Below, piece after piece: positions 35,769-45,607 of a stretch of 64,000 nt of DNA; the stretch's first letter is position 1; the number at the start of each line of letters is the position of its first letter. Made by a program: the position numbers and the translations under genes. The stretch is from Rhizobium leguminosarum (GTDB taxonomy: Bacteria > Pseudomonadota > Alphaproteobacteria > Rhizobiales > Rhizobiaceae). The stretch covers positions 72,954-136,953 of the forward strand of contig NZ_LWBS01000066.1 of assembly GCF_001652265.1 (NCBI RefSeq), read 5' to 3'. The notes beneath the pieces are model-generated. The model was not told the origin of the DNA. It did not search any database and saw only the letters and a list, made by a program, of their open reading frames with translations.

Positions 35769-38249
35769 TCACACGCGCTCGACGAACCCGTCCAAGACCC
35801 GCTTCTGTCCGGCCCGGTCGAACTCGATCGTCAGCTTGTTGCCTTCGATGCCGGTGATGTTGCCATTGCCGAATTTCAGGTGGAACACGCGGTCGCCGAG
35901 GGTGAATCTCGACGGTTCCGACGAGGTCGATTTCGCCACCAGCTCGCCTTCGATCGTGCGCCCCTTCGGGCCGCTCTCGCCGTAGCCGATGCGTTCGACG
36001 GCGTGGCCGGAGCGGGTGCCCCAATTGTCGCGTGTGGCGTCGGTCTTGTTGGCCTGGGCGCGTTTCCAGCCGGGGGTGGAATAGGAATTGGCGAAGGGTT
36101 CGGCCTTGTCGAAGCGGGACTGGCCGTAGCCACCGCGGCCGTACCCGCCGTAGCTCTGTTCCATTTGAGCGACCTCGACATGGGTTTCCGGCAGTTCGTC
36201 GAGGAAGCGTGAGGGCAGGGTCGATTGCCAGAGGCCATGGATGCGGCGGTTGGAGACGAACCAGATGTGGCAGCGATGCTTGGCGCGGGTTATGCCGACA
36301 TAGGCGAGGCGGCGTTCCTCCTCCAGGCCGGCGCGGCCGCTCTCGTCCAGCGAGCGCTGGTGCGGGAAGAGGCCTTCCTCCCAGCCGGGCAGGAAGACGG
36401 TGTCGAATTCCAGGCCCTTGGCCGAGTGCAGCGTCATGATCGAGACGGCGTCGAGGTTCTCGTTGGTCTCGGCATCCATCACCAGGGAGACGTGTTCGAG
36501 GAAGCCGCGCATCGACTCGAAGCTTTCCATCGAGCGTATCAGTTCCTTGAGGTTCTCAAGGCGGCCCGGCGCTTCGGCGTTCTTGTCGTTCTTCCACATG
36601 TCGGTATAGCCGGACTCTTCGAGGATCTGCTCGGCCAGTTCGGTATGCGGCGTGTTTTCAAGCAGTTCCTGCCATCGGCGGAAAGATTGAATCACGTCGA
36701 AGAGCGCCTTTCGCGCCTTCGGCTTCAGCTCGTCGGTCTCGATGATGTCGGCGGCTGCCGCAAGCATCGGGATATTGCGGGCACGCGCATAGTCGTGCAG
36801 CGCGCGCACCGTCGTATCGCCGAGGCCGCGCTTCGGGGTGTTGATGATGCGTTCGAAAGCGAGGTCGTCGGAGGTTTGCGCGACCAGGCGGAAATAGGCC
36901 ATGGCATCGCGGATCTCGAGGCGCTCGTAGAAACGTGGGCCGCCAATGACGCGATAGTTGAGGCCGAGGGTGACGAAGCGGTCTTCGAATTCGCGCATCT
37001 GGAAGGAGGCGCGCACGAGGATCGCCATGTCGTTCAGCAGATGCTTGCCCCGCTGGAGCTGCTCGATCTCCTCGCCGATGGCGCGGGCTTCCTCCTCCGA
37101 ATCCCAGGAGGCGTGGACCTGCACCTTGACGTCGTCGGGATCGGACCGGTCGGTGAACAGCGTCTTGCCGAGACGCCCCTCATTATGGGCGATCAGATGG
37201 GCGGCGGCCCCGAGGATGTGTTCGGTCGAGCGGTAGTTGCGCTCGAGCTTGATGACCTTGGCGCCGGGGAAATCCTTTTCAAAGCGCAGGATATTGTCGA
37301 CCTCCGCGCCGCGCCAGCCATAGATCGACTGGTCATCGTCGCCGACGCAGCAGACGTTCTGCGGCTCGCCCTTGGGGCGTTGGGCGAGAAGCCTGAGCCA
37401 CATGTACTGGGCGGTGTTGGTGTCCTGGTACTCGTCGACGAGGATATAGCGAAAGCGGCCGCGATATTCCTTCAAGAGGTCCGGGTTCTTGCGGAAGATC
37501 GCGATCGGATGCATCAGCAGGTCGCCGAAGTCGCAGGCGTTCAGCGTCGTCAGGCGCGCCTGATAGGCGAAATAGAGGTCGCGGCCGCGGCCATTGGCAA
37601 AGGCGCGGGCGTCGCCCTCGGGGATATCGGCCGGGCCGAGACCCTTGTTCTTCCACGTGTCGATCATGCCGGCGAATTGCTTGGCCGGCCAGCGCTTGTC
37701 GTCGAGACCCTCGGCCTGGATCAACTGCTTGATCAGGCGAACGACGTCGTCGGTATCGAGAATGGTAAAATCGGAGCGCAGGCCGACGAGCTCGCCGTGG
37801 CGGCGCAGAAGTTTGACGCCGATCGAATGGAAGGTGCCGAGCCAAGGCATGCCTTCGACGGCGCCGCCGACGAGCAGCGCGATGCGCTCCTTCATCTCGC
37901 GGGCGGCCTTGTTGGTGAAGGTGACGGCGAGGATCTGCGAGGGGAAGGCGCGGCCGGTGTTGAGGATATGGGCAATGCGGGTGGTGAGCACCCGCGTCTT
38001 GCCGGTGCCGGCGCCGGCGAGCACGAGGACGGGGCCTTCCAGCGTTTCGACGGCTTCGGTCTGCTCGGGGTTCAGCCCGGCGAGATAATCCGGCCGCTTG
38101 CCGCCGTCGCGGGCGGCCATGGCGCGTGCGGCGATGCCGCCACTGGCGGCGGGCGCCCTTTCGGCGGGTGCAGCAGGCGGCTGCGGCTTGCGCGCCATCT
38201 CGCCCGGCTCTTCGTCGAAGAAGGGCATATCGTCGAAACTATTGCTCAT
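35769..38249 (-). CDS. uvrD: UvrD/PcrA-type DNA helicase
   Basis: The 826-residue superfamily 1 helicase unwinds DNA 3' to 5' in excision and mismatch repair. Motifs in order: Q motif LNPEQTEAV, Walker A AGAGTGKT, motif Ia VTFTNKAAREMKER, motif II DEYQDTN, motif III GDDDQSIYGWRGA, motif IV NYRST, motif V TLHSAKGLEFD and motif VI VGITRAK. An extra N terminus of about 50 residues, rich in Ala and Pro, precedes the helicase core, and a small C-terminal Tudor-like domain (FTLGDRVFHLKFGNGNI) ends it. It may be the main UvrD or a PcrA-like paralogue. Confidence 0.93.
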   Translation of the reverse strand: MSNSFDDMPFFDEEPGEMARKPQPPAAPAERAPAASGGIAARAMAARDGGKRPDYLAGLNPEQTEAVETLEGPVLVLAGAGTGKTRVLTTRIAHILNTGRAFPSQILAVTFTNKAAREMKERIALLVGGAVEGMPWLGTFHSIGVKLLRRHGELVGLRSDFTILDTDDVVRLIKQLIQAEGLDDKRWPAKQFAGMIDTWKNKGLGPADIPEGDARAFANGRGRDLYFAYQARLTTLNACDFGDLLMHPIAIFRKNPDLLKEYRGRFRYILVDEYQDTNTAQYMWLRLLAQRPKGEPQNVCCVGDDDQSIYGWRGAEVDNILRFEKDFPGAKVIKLERNYRSTEHILGAAAHLIAHNEGRLGKTLFTDRSDPDDVKVQVHASWDSEEEARAIGEEIEQLQRGKHLLNDMAILVRASFQMREFEDRFVTLGLNYRVIGGPRFYERLEIRDAMAYFRLVAQTSDDLAFERIINTPKRGLGDTTVRALHDYARARNIPMLAAAADIIETDELKPKARKALFDVIQSFRRWQELLENTPHTELAEQILEESGYTDMWKNDKNAEAPGRLENLKELIRSMESFESMRGFLEHVSLVMDAETNENLDAVSIMTLHSAKGLEFDTVFLPGWEEGLFPHQRSLDESGRAGLEEERRLAYVGITRAKHRCHIWFVSNRRIHGLWQSTLPSRFLDELPETHVEVAQMEQSYGGYGRGGYGQSRFDKAEPFANSYSTPGWKRAQANKTDATRDNWGTRSGHAVERIGYGESGPKGRTIEGELVAKSTSSEPSRFTLGDRVFHLKFGNGNITGIEGNKLTIEFDRAGQKRVLDGFVERV

Positions 38250-38496
38250 GGCGCGTAATGTAGTGATTCGAGAAGGAAAGACCAGAAAAGATGTTCTGCT
38301 TTCATTCCCGAGCCGGCGCTATTCCAGGCGGTATGTTGCGAGCGGCAAGGCCGCCGCCGAGCCCGGCTGCGGTCGCCGTGCGGGCGGGCGGGGCTAAAAA
38401 TTCCGATCGCGGCGTGTCGGAACCGGCGCCGGTAAGGCGTCCTTGGGGCATCGGACAGCAGTCCGGATCAACACCCGTTAACAAGGAGGCCGTTTC

Positions 38497-38973
38497 ATGC
38501 CGAAGGTCGTTTCAAATCTCTGGTTCGCCGAGGAAGCGCGCGAAGCCGTCGAATTCTACGTGTCTGTTATCCCGGACTCCAGGATCGGCCGCACCACCAT
38601 ACTTCAGGCTGAAACGCCGAGCGGGCCTCCGGGCAGCGTCGAGCTGATCGAGTTCACGCTGGGCGATCAGTCCTTCCTGGCCATGAAGGCCGGCCCGCTC
38701 GATAGCTTCAACCATTCCTTCTCAATCGCGATTCTTGTGGAAAGCCAGGCCGAGATCGATCGGATATGGGATGCTTTCCTTGGCAATGGCGGCACGCCGG
38801 AGGCCTGCGGTTGGCTAAAGGACCGCTGGGGCCTTTCCTGGCAGATCGTGCCGCATGTGCTGTCGGAGATGATCGCCGACAGCGACCCTGAGCGGGCGAG
38901 GCGCGTGACAGAAGTGATGCTCGGCATGGTCAAGATCGACGTCGCTGCGCTCGAGAATGCGTTCAATGGCTGA
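38497..38973 (+). CDS. VOC family protein (PhnB-like)
   Basis: The 158-residue protein begins VVSNLWFAEEAREAVEFY and has VELIEFTLGDQSFLAMKAGP and CGWLKDRWGLSWQIVP, the pattern of the PhnB-like/3-demethylubiquinone methyltransferase-like branch of the vicinal oxygen chelate superfamily. Members bind metal or act as small enzymes; the function of this one is unknown. AAGGAGG precedes ATG 38497. Confidence 0.88.
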   Translation: MPKVVSNLWFAEEAREAVEFYVSVIPDSRIGRTTILQAETPSGPPGSVELIEFTLGDQSFLAMKAGPLDSFNHSFSIAILVESQAEIDRIWDAFLGNGGTPEACGWLKDRWGLSWQIVPHVLSEMIADSDPERARRVTEVMLGMVKIDVAALENAFNG

Positions 38974-39401
38974 GAGGCCTGCGGAGACATGATCGCAAAT
39001 CAGGCGCATGATGGTCATGCGCCTATTTCTCTAAGAATATCCCAAATTTCGATGACATACGGTCCGTCGCGCATCGATATTCACCGATCGAAGCCGGGTC
39101 GCCGCCTGCCAATCGCTGACTTTCGTGATCTCGAATCACGGGCGACATTGCACACCTTTTTCATCTTTCTGTCACGTCGTGAAATGTGCTGATACCGCGA
39201 TGGCGGCTTTCTCAACTATACTGACCGACAGTTTCGTATAGTAATTAAAGAACCGGTGGATGCACAATTTTGTGCATTGCTTGAAACGGCCGGTGAGCGT
39301 GGAATAACCGACGAAACTATTGATTCTCAGGAACGTCATGGCCATCTCGATGGTTATAGGGACACCTGAAGCCTGTGGCATTAACCTTGAATGGAGGGCC
39401 C
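38974..39401. other. Leader and promoter region of the prkA operon
   Basis: This 428-bp region has no coding frame. It contains two small perfect inverted repeats, TCACG-T-CGTGA at 39172-39182 and TGCACAA-TT-TTGTGCA at 39261-39276, and a stress-type promoter candidate at 39330-39355. The palindromes could bind regulators, but nothing proves it. Confidence 0.5.
39330..39355 (+). promoter_or_regulatory. EcfG-like (general stress sigma factor) promoter candidate
   Basis: GGAAC at 39330-39334 and GGTT at 39352-39355 are separated by 17 bases. The alphaproteobacterial EcfG/RpoE4 consensus is GGAAC-N16/17-CGTT, so there is one mismatch in the -10 box. It lies about 47 bp before the prkA start, which suits a stress operon. 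Confidence 0.35.
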
Positions 39402-41345
39402 ATGCTGAGCGAATCCGTATTTGATGCGTTCACCCGCAGTTATGATGCGCGTCGCGAGACCGATATGTCGATCTCGGAATATCTCGACCTTTGCAAAAAG
39501 GAACCGCTTGCCTATGCCAATGCGACCGAGCGCCTGCTCGCCGCGATAGGCGAGCCGCAGATGGTCGATACCGCCAGGGATACCCGCCTTGGCCGGATCT
39601 TCATGAACCGGACCATCCGGATCTATCCGGCTTTCGCTGGCTTCCACGGCATGGAAGAGACAATCGAACGCATCGTTTCCTTCTTCCGGCACGCGGCGCA
39701 GGGTCTCGAGGAACGCAAGCAGATCCTATATCTGCTTGGCCCGGTCGGCGGCGGCAAGTCATCGCTGGCGGAGCGGCTGAAGCTGCTGATGGAGGTTCAT
39801 CCGATCTACGTGCTGAAGGCGGGTGACGAGATCAGCCCCGTTTTCGAAAGTCCTCTCAACCTGTTCGACCCGGACACGATGGGATCGCTCCTCCAGGAGC
39901 AATACGGTATTCCCTTGCGACGCCTAAGCGGACTGATGAGCCCGTGGTGCCTGAAACGGCTCGACGACTTTGGAGGCGATATTTCCCGCTTCCGCGTCGT
40001 CAGAGTACAGCCTTCGCGGTTGCGCCAGATCGCCATCGCCAAGACCGAACCTGGAGACGAGAACAATCAAGATATCTCGTCGCTGGTCGGCAAGGTCGAT
40101 ATCCGCAAGCTGGAGACCTATTCCCAGAACGATCCCGATGCCTACAGCTATTCGGGCGGGCTCAACCGCGCCAATCAGGGCGTGCTCGAATTCGTCGAGA
40201 TGTTCAAGGCGCCGATCAAGATGCTGCATCCGCTGCTGACGGCGACGCAGGAGGGTAACTATATCGGCTCCGAGAATATCGGCGCTATACCCTTCTCCGG
40301 CATTGTCCTTGCGCATTCGAACGAAGCGGAATGGCAGACCTTCAAGGCCAACAAGAACAACGAGGCCTTCATCGACCGTATCTGCGTGATCAAGGTGCCT
40401 TATTGCCTGCGCGTGACGGAAGAGCAGAAGATCTACGAGAAACTGATCGAGGGATCGGAACTCGCCGATGCGCCATGCGCCCCCGCGACGCTCGAAATGC
40501 TGGCCCGCTTCTCCGTGCTTTCGCGTCTGCGCAAGCACGAGAATTCGACATACTTCTCGAAGATGCGCACCTATGACGGCGAGAGCCTGAAAGAAACGGA
40601 TCCGCGCGCCCGCAGTGTCCAGGAATATCGGGATGCCGCTGGCATCGACGAGGGCATGGACGGCATATCGACCCGCTTCGCGTTCAAGGTGCTCGCCTCC
40701 ACCTTCAATCACGACACCACGGATATCGGCGCCGATCCGGTTCATCTGATGTATGTGCTGGAGCAGTCGATCCGCCGCGAGCAGTTTTCCGACGATGTCG
40801 AGAAGCGCTATCTGGAGTTCATCAAGGCCGATCTTGCGCCGCGTTACGCAGAGTTCATTGGAAATGAAATCCAGAAGGCCTATCTTGAGTCCTATGCGGA
40901 TTACGGACAGAACCTGTTCGACCGCTATGTTGATTATGCCGATGCCTGGATCGAAGATGTGGATTTCAAGGATCCCGATACCGGCCAGCTTCTCGACCGC
41001 GAGCTCCTCAACCAGGAACTGACGAAAATCGAAAAGCCGGCGGGAATTGCCAATCCGAAGGATTTCCGCAACGAAATCGTCAAGTTCTGCTTGAGATCAC
41101 GGGCAGCCAACGGCGGAAAGAATCCGTCATGGACGAGCTACGAGAAGATCCGGGAAGTCATCGAGAAGCGAATGTTCTCGCAGGTCGAGGATCTTTTGCC
41201 GGTCATTTCCTTCGGTTCGAAGAAGGATTCGGAAACAGAAAAGAAACACAGCGAGTTTGTCTCGCGCATGGCTGCGCGGGGCTACACGGAGAGGCAGGTT
41301 CGGCGCCTCGTCGAATGGTACATGCGCGTCAAACAGGCAAGTTAA
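39402..41345 (+). CDS. prkA: PrkA-type serine protein kinase (YeaG)
   Basis: The 647-residue protein has an AAA+ domain (LLGPVGGGKSSLAERLK Walker A near residue 108) followed by the PrkA C-terminal domain. Such proteins act as stress- or nutrient-linked kinases or AAA+ proteases; Bacillus PrkA acts in sporulation and E. coli YeaG in nitrogen starvation. ATG 39402 has GGAGG upstream; a start at 39375 is less likely. yeaH follows after 12 bp and spoVR then overlaps, the conserved three-gene operon. Confidence 0.94.
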   Translation: MLSESVFDAFTRSYDARRETDMSISEYLDLCKKEPLAYANATERLLAAIGEPQMVDTARDTRLGRIFMNRTIRIYPAFAGFHGMEETIERIVSFFRHAAQGLEERKQILYLLGPVGGGKSSLAERLKLLMEVHPIYVLKAGDEISPVFESPLNLFDPDTMGSLLQEQYGIPLRRLSGLMSPWCLKRLDDFGGDISRFRVVRVQPSRLRQIAIAKTEPGDENNQDISSLVGKVDIRKLETYSQNDPDAYSYSGGLNRANQGVLEFVEMFKAPIKMLHPLLTATQEGNYIGSENIGAIPFSGIVLAHSNEAEWQTFKANKNNEAFIDRICVIKVPYCLRVTEEQKIYEKLIEGSELADAPCAPATLEMLARFSVLSRLRKHENSTYFSKMRTYDGESLKETDPRARSVQEYRDAAGIDEGMDGISTRFAFKVLASTFNHDTTDIGADPVHLMYVLEQSIRREQFSDDVEKRYLEFIKADLAPRYAEFIGNEIQKAYLESYADYGQNLFDRYVDYADAWIEDVDFKDPDTGQLLDRELLNQELTKIEKPAGIANPKDFRNEIVKFCLRSRAANGGKNPSWTSYEKIREVIEKRMFSQVEDLLPVISFGSKKDSETEKKHSEFVSRMAARGYTERQVRRLVEWYMRVKQAS

Positions 41346-41357
41346 TGTGGAGCCAAT

Positions 41358-42632
41358 ATGCACATTGTCGACCGTCGGCTAAATCCGCGCGGTAAAAGTC
41401 TGGAAAATCGGCAACGGTTTCTTCGGCGCATGAAAGGCGCCGTGCAGCAGGCGGTAAAGCGTTCTCTGCAAAACCGGAACATTCGCGATGTGCTCGACGG
41501 CGGGGAAATCAGCCTGCCGATCGATGGAATGGCCGAGCCGAACTTGAGAAGGGGCGACGGCGGCATTCGCGACCATATCCTGCCTGGAAACAGGGCCTTC
41601 GTCGAAGGCGACATTCTTCCGCGCCCGCCGGGGAGCAGGGGCGGAAAACCCAAGGATGCGGGCGAAGGTGAGGGCGAGGACGGCTTCCGCTTTGTGCTGA
41701 CGCGCGAGGAATTCCTCGATGTGTTCCTGGACGATCTGGAACTGCCCGACCTTGCCAAGCGGCGTCTGGCCGAAACCGAGGAGGAAACTCCCTTCCGTGC
41801 CGGCTATTCCGTGTCGGGATCGCCGTCCAACATCGCCGTCGGTCGCACGACCAGGCTCGCGATGATGCGCCGTGTCGCGCTTCACCGTCCGCGCCGGGAA
41901 GAAATCGAAGCCCTGCAGCGGCAGATCGAGGAATGCGAGGACGACGAGAGCCGGCTGGCGCTTGAGGCAAAACTCAAATCTCTGACGGAAAAAAGCCGGC
42001 GCATTCCCTATATCGATCCGCTCGACGTGCGGTATCGCCGCTTCGAAAACGAGCCGAAGCCTGTGGCAAAGGCCGTGATGTTCTGCTTGATGGACGTCTC
42101 CGGCTCCATGTCGGAACACATGAAGGACCTGGCGAAGCGGTTCTACCTGCTGCTCTACCTTTTCCTGTCGAAACGCTACAAGAAAGTGGAGATCGTCTTC
42201 ATCCGCCATACCGACAAGGCCGAGGAAGTCGACGAGGAAACCTTCTTCTATGGTCCGGCAACCGGCGGCACGCTGGTCTCCAGTGCGCTAGCGGCAATGC
42301 GGGCGATCATCGCGGCGCGTTTCGATCCGGCGGAATGGAATATCTATGGCGCCCAGGCATCGGACGGCGACAACGCCCATTCCGACGGGAACCTGAGCGG
42401 ACAGCTGCTGCGCGAGATTTTGCCGCTGTGCCAGTATTTCGCCTATATTGAGGTCGGCGAAGAAGGCGGTGACTCCTCGGTATCACGCTCACCGCTTTGG
42501 ATGCTCTATGACGGGATCCGTTCCGAGCTGCAGCCGCTTTCGATGCGCAAGGTCTGCCGGCGAAACGAAATTTTCCCTGTTTTCCATGATCTCTTCCAGA
42601 AACGTGACGCACAGTCGAAGGTGACGCCATGA
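41358..42632 (+). CDS. yeaH: YeaH/YhbH family protein (DUF444)
   Basis: The 424-residue protein starts HIVDRRLNPRGKSLENRQRF and is basic at the N terminus. Its C-terminal half has a von Willebrand A-like domain with MIDAS motif FCLMDVSGSMSE. It is the conserved partner of PrkA and SpoVR and presumably works with them through metal-dependent binding. GGAG precedes the start. The stop overlaps the spoVR start as ATGA, indicating coupled translation. Confidence 0.93.
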   Translation: MHIVDRRLNPRGKSLENRQRFLRRMKGAVQQAVKRSLQNRNIRDVLDGGEISLPIDGMAEPNLRRGDGGIRDHILPGNRAFVEGDILPRPPGSRGGKPKDAGEGEGEDGFRFVLTREEFLDVFLDDLELPDLAKRRLAETEEETPFRAGYSVSGSPSNIAVGRTTRLAMMRRVALHRPRREEIEALQRQIEECEDDESRLALEAKLKSLTEKSRRIPYIDPLDVRYRRFENEPKPVAKAVMFCLMDVSGSMSEHMKDLAKRFYLLLYLFLSKRYKKVEIVFIRHTDKAEEVDEETFFYGPATGGTLVSSALAAMRAIIAARFDPAEWNIYGAQASDGDNAHSDGNLSGQLLREILPLCQYFAYIEVGEEGGDSSVSRSPLWMLYDGIRSELQPLSMRKVCRRNEIFPVFHDLFQKRDAQSKVTP

Positions 42633-44179
42633 CCATGACGATGAGGACACGAGAACGGCTATTGTTCGAGGGGGCGGACTGGGACTTTTCAACACTTCAG
42701 CGCATTCACGACGCCTGCGAGGAGATCGCGCTTAACGAACTTGGCCTCGACGTCTATCCGAACCAGATTGAAGTCATCACCTCGGAGCAGATGCTTGATG
42801 CCTATTCCTCGACCGGCATGCCGCTCTTCTACCGCCATTGGTCCTTCGGCAAACACTTCGCGCATCACGAAACCTTCTACCGCCGCGGGATGCGCGACCT
42901 CGCCTATGAGATCGTCATCAACAGCTCTCCCTGCATCTCCTACCTGATGGAGGAGAACACGGCGACGATGCAGACGCTCGTCACCGCGCATGCGGCCTTC
43001 GGCCACAACCATTTCTTCAAGAACAACTATCTCTTCAAGCTATGGACCGATGCCGAGGGCATCCTCGATTACCTCGATTTCGCCAAGGGTTATATCACCC
43101 GCTGCGAGGAGCGTTACGGCGAGACGGCCGTCGAGCGCACGCTGGATGCAGCCCATGCGCTGATGTCGCACGGGGTGCATCGATACGCGGGAAAGACCAC
43201 GATCGATCTTCGCCAGGAGGAGAAGCGACAGCAGGAGCGCCGCGCCCACGAGGAGAAGATATTCAACGATCTGTGGCGCACTGTCCCTGTCGGCAAGGCT
43301 CGGAAGGCGGGCGACAGCGGCCTGGAAAAGCGCCGCGCCGCCCTCGGTCTTCCGCAGGACAACATCCTTTATTTTCTCGAAAAATCAGCGCCGCGGTTGC
43401 AGCCGTGGCAGCGTGAAATCCTTCGCATCGTCCGCCACGTTGCGCAATATTTTCATCCCCAGCGGCAGACCAAGGTAATGAACGAGGGAACCGCCACGTT
43501 CGTCCACTATCAGATCATGAACCGACTTCACGAGCGGGGGCAGATCAGTGACGGAAACTTCCTTGAATTCCTGAAGTCGCACGCCAACGTCGTGTTCCAG
43601 CCGAGCTACGACGACCGGCGGTTCTCGGGCTTCAACCCCTATGCGTTGGGTTTTGCGATGATGCAGGATATCGAGCGGATCGTCACGAAGCCGACGGAAG
43701 AGGACCGTGCATGGTTTCCCGATATTGCGGGACGCGGCGACGCGATGGCCGTCCTGCGCGACATCTGGGCCAATTACCGGGACGAAAGCTTCATCAGCCA
43801 GTTCCTCAGCCCGAACCTAATCCGGCAGTTGCGGCTGTTCCATCTCTACGACGATCCGGAGCAGACCGAGGGGGTACTGGTTTCGGCGATCCACAATGAG
43901 CGCGGATACTTGCGGATCCGCCGCCAGCTCTCCCGCGAATACGATATCGGCTGGACCGATCCGGCGATCGATATCGTCGACGTCGATCTCGCCGGCGACC
44001 GCCGCCTGCTGCTGCAGCACATTGTCATGAACGGCTGCTATCTTCAGGAAGCCGACATGAAACTGGTCTTGCAGCATCTTGCCGATCTCTGGGGCTACGA
44101 GGTCCTGCTTCAGGAAATCGATGATTCCAACACCGTCGCGAGAGAACACACGGCGAGCCCGCGCAAGATCATTCAGTAA
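42629..44179 (+). CDS. spoVR: SpoVR family protein (YcgB)
   Basis: The 516-residue protein contains the SpoVR blocks: YPNQIEVITSEQMLDAY, MPLFYRHWSFGKHF, ELVINSSP-like YEIVINSSPCISYLMEEN and HQRQTKVMNEGTATFVHY. The many histidine and glutamate pairs suggest metal binding. In Bacillus it contributes to spore cortex formation, and in non-sporulating Proteobacteria it accompanies PrkA and YeaH in stress response. It is the last gene of the operon; the 240 bp after it show no gene or clear terminator. Confidence 0.93.
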   Translation: MTMTMRTRERLLFEGADWDFSTLQRIHDACEEIALNELGLDVYPNQIEVITSEQMLDAYSSTGMPLFYRHWSFGKHFAHHETFYRRGMRDLAYEIVINSSPCISYLMEENTATMQTLVTAHAAFGHNHFFKNNYLFKLWTDAEGILDYLDFAKGYITRCEERYGETAVERTLDAAHALMSHGVHRYAGKTTIDLRQEEKRQQERRAHEEKIFNDLWRTVPVGKARKAGDSGLEKRRAALGLPQDNILYFLEKSAPRLQPWQREILRIVRHVAQYFHPQRQTKVMNEGTATFVHYQIMNRLHERGQISDGNFLEFLKSHANVVFQPSYDDRRFSGFNPYALGFAMMQDIERIVTKPTEEDRAWFPDIAGRGDAMAVLRDIWANYRDESFISQFLSPNLIRQLRLFHLYDDPEQTEGVLVSAIHNERGYLRIRRQLSREYDIGWTDPAIDIVDVDLAGDRRLLLQHIVMNGCYLQEADMKLVLQHLADLWGYEVLLQEIDDSNTVAREHTASPRKIIQ

Positions 44180-44419
44180 CCTGGCGTCTTTCTTGACGTG
44201 CTGGAGTTAGATAGATCTGGAGCCGTAGGCGGCATCTGAATCGTCCACGCCACCTCGCATGCCCGGAAAACGCGGGTCGACGATCAGCAATTATCGGTGG
44301 TAACGAACACAAAGGCTTAGTAACTTACCGCCGCTGCAATAGCCCATGATCTCCAATCGACCAGTTTCAGCCTTTGCAGCGATCTTTCCCGGGGGCGGAT
44401 AGCGCGGAGACGAGACACC

Positions 44420-45340
44420 ATGAGTGACACGCGGCGCAAGCTGACGACGATCTTCTGTGCTGACGTGCAGGATTATACGCGGCTGATGGGGGCTGATGAG
44501 GAGGGGACGCTCGCGAGCCTCAAGCGCTGCCGGGAAGCGATGGGGCGCCTGATCGAAAGCCATGGCGGCCGCGTCATCAACACCTGGGGCGATGGGCTGA
44601 TCGCCGATTTCCCGAGCGTGGTCGAAGCGGTGCGCGCGGCCGTCGACACCCAGAATGAACTCGCTGGCTTCAACGCCCGCCGCCCGGCCGACGGGCGCAT
44701 GCTCTTCCGCATCGGCATCAATCTCGGCGACGTGATCGTCGAAGGCGACGACATCTATGGCGACGGCGTCAATATTGCGGCGCGGCTGCAGGCGTCGGCT
44801 GCGGCCGGCGGCATCGTCATATCAAGTTCCGTTTACGACCAGGTCCGCAACAAGGTGGCTGTTGGTTTCGAGTTTCTCGGGCCGCTGATGGTGAAGAATG
44901 TCGATGAAGGCGTGCCAAGCTACGCGGTGAAGATCGGCGATGCCAGAGACGAGACGCCGCCTGCCGAACCACCCGGCCCCGCGCGGCCGCAGCCGGCGGC
45001 GGTTATGGCGGCTGATATGGCCGAGGCAAGGCCGGCACCGCGCGGACGCAGGCTGTACGGCGTGCTCGCCGTCATCGCCGCTGTCCTGATCGGCATCAAT
45101 CTGCTGTCATGGCAGGGGGTCTTCTGGGCGCGCTTTCCCGTGCTTGCGCTGGCCGCCGTTGCGGCGCTCGCCTGGAACCGCGATCAGACCCTGTTCAATC
45201 GCAAGATCACCTCGTTGGCGATCCTGGCGCTCGGCATTGCCGGTATCAACCTCTTCACTTGGACGGGGCAGTTCTGGGCGGTGTGGCCGATATTGGGCAT
45301 TGCGGCCGTGATGGGCCTGCGGTGGTCGATGCGTCGATAG
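44420..45340 (+). CDS. Class III adenylate/guanylate cyclase with duplicated membrane module
   Basis: The 306-residue protein has a catalytic domain (1-172): CADVQDYTRLM with metal-binding Asp15, WGDGLIADF with Asp58, and NIAARLQ with Asn118 and Arg122. A proline-rich linker (177-210) leads to a C-terminal membrane part. That part consists of two similar units, residues 224-252 and 274-302, each with GINL-x-x-W-x-G-x-FWA and AAV followed by a tryptophan. The N-terminal catalytic and C-terminal membrane order is unusual in this family. It probably makes cAMP in response to a membrane signal. Confidence 0.88.
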   Translation: MSDTRRKLTTIFCADVQDYTRLMGADEEGTLASLKRCREAMGRLIESHGGRVINTWGDGLIADFPSVVEAVRAAVDTQNELAGFNARRPADGRMLFRIGINLGDVIVEGDDIYGDGVNIAARLQASAAAGGIVISSSVYDQVRNKVAVGFEFLGPLMVKNVDEGVPSYAVKIGDARDETPPAEPPGPARPQPAAVMAADMAEARPAPRGRRLYGVLAVIAAVLIGINLLSWQGVFWARFPVLALAAVAALAWNRDQTLFNRKITSLAILALGIAGINLFTWTGQFWAVWPILGIAAVMGLRWSMRR

Positions 45341-45607
45341 ACATCCAACCCGCATCCTCAGCGATTTGTACGGTATCTCGGCCGATAATCGGCGGTGTCA
45401 AGGACATGGGCGAGTGTCCGTTCAAGCAAAAGTGAGCGGCCGGGTTATTTCCATTCTCTGCTGATATTACAAATCGGTAATGCCGGCCGCTTATGCTTGC
45501 CGATGAGCTGTAAACGCGCGATATTGTCGCATCAGATGGGAATCTCCATCCCGCAGCGCCTCTTTCGACCGACCCTGGTCCAACCTCGAGTCCCTCTGGA
45601 GACGTGA

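Noticed and set aside
36225-38258. Long open frame antisense to the uvrD gene
   Set aside because: It mirrors a highly conserved helicase and its product has no domain or ribosome site. High-GC coding sequence often leaves an open antisense frame.
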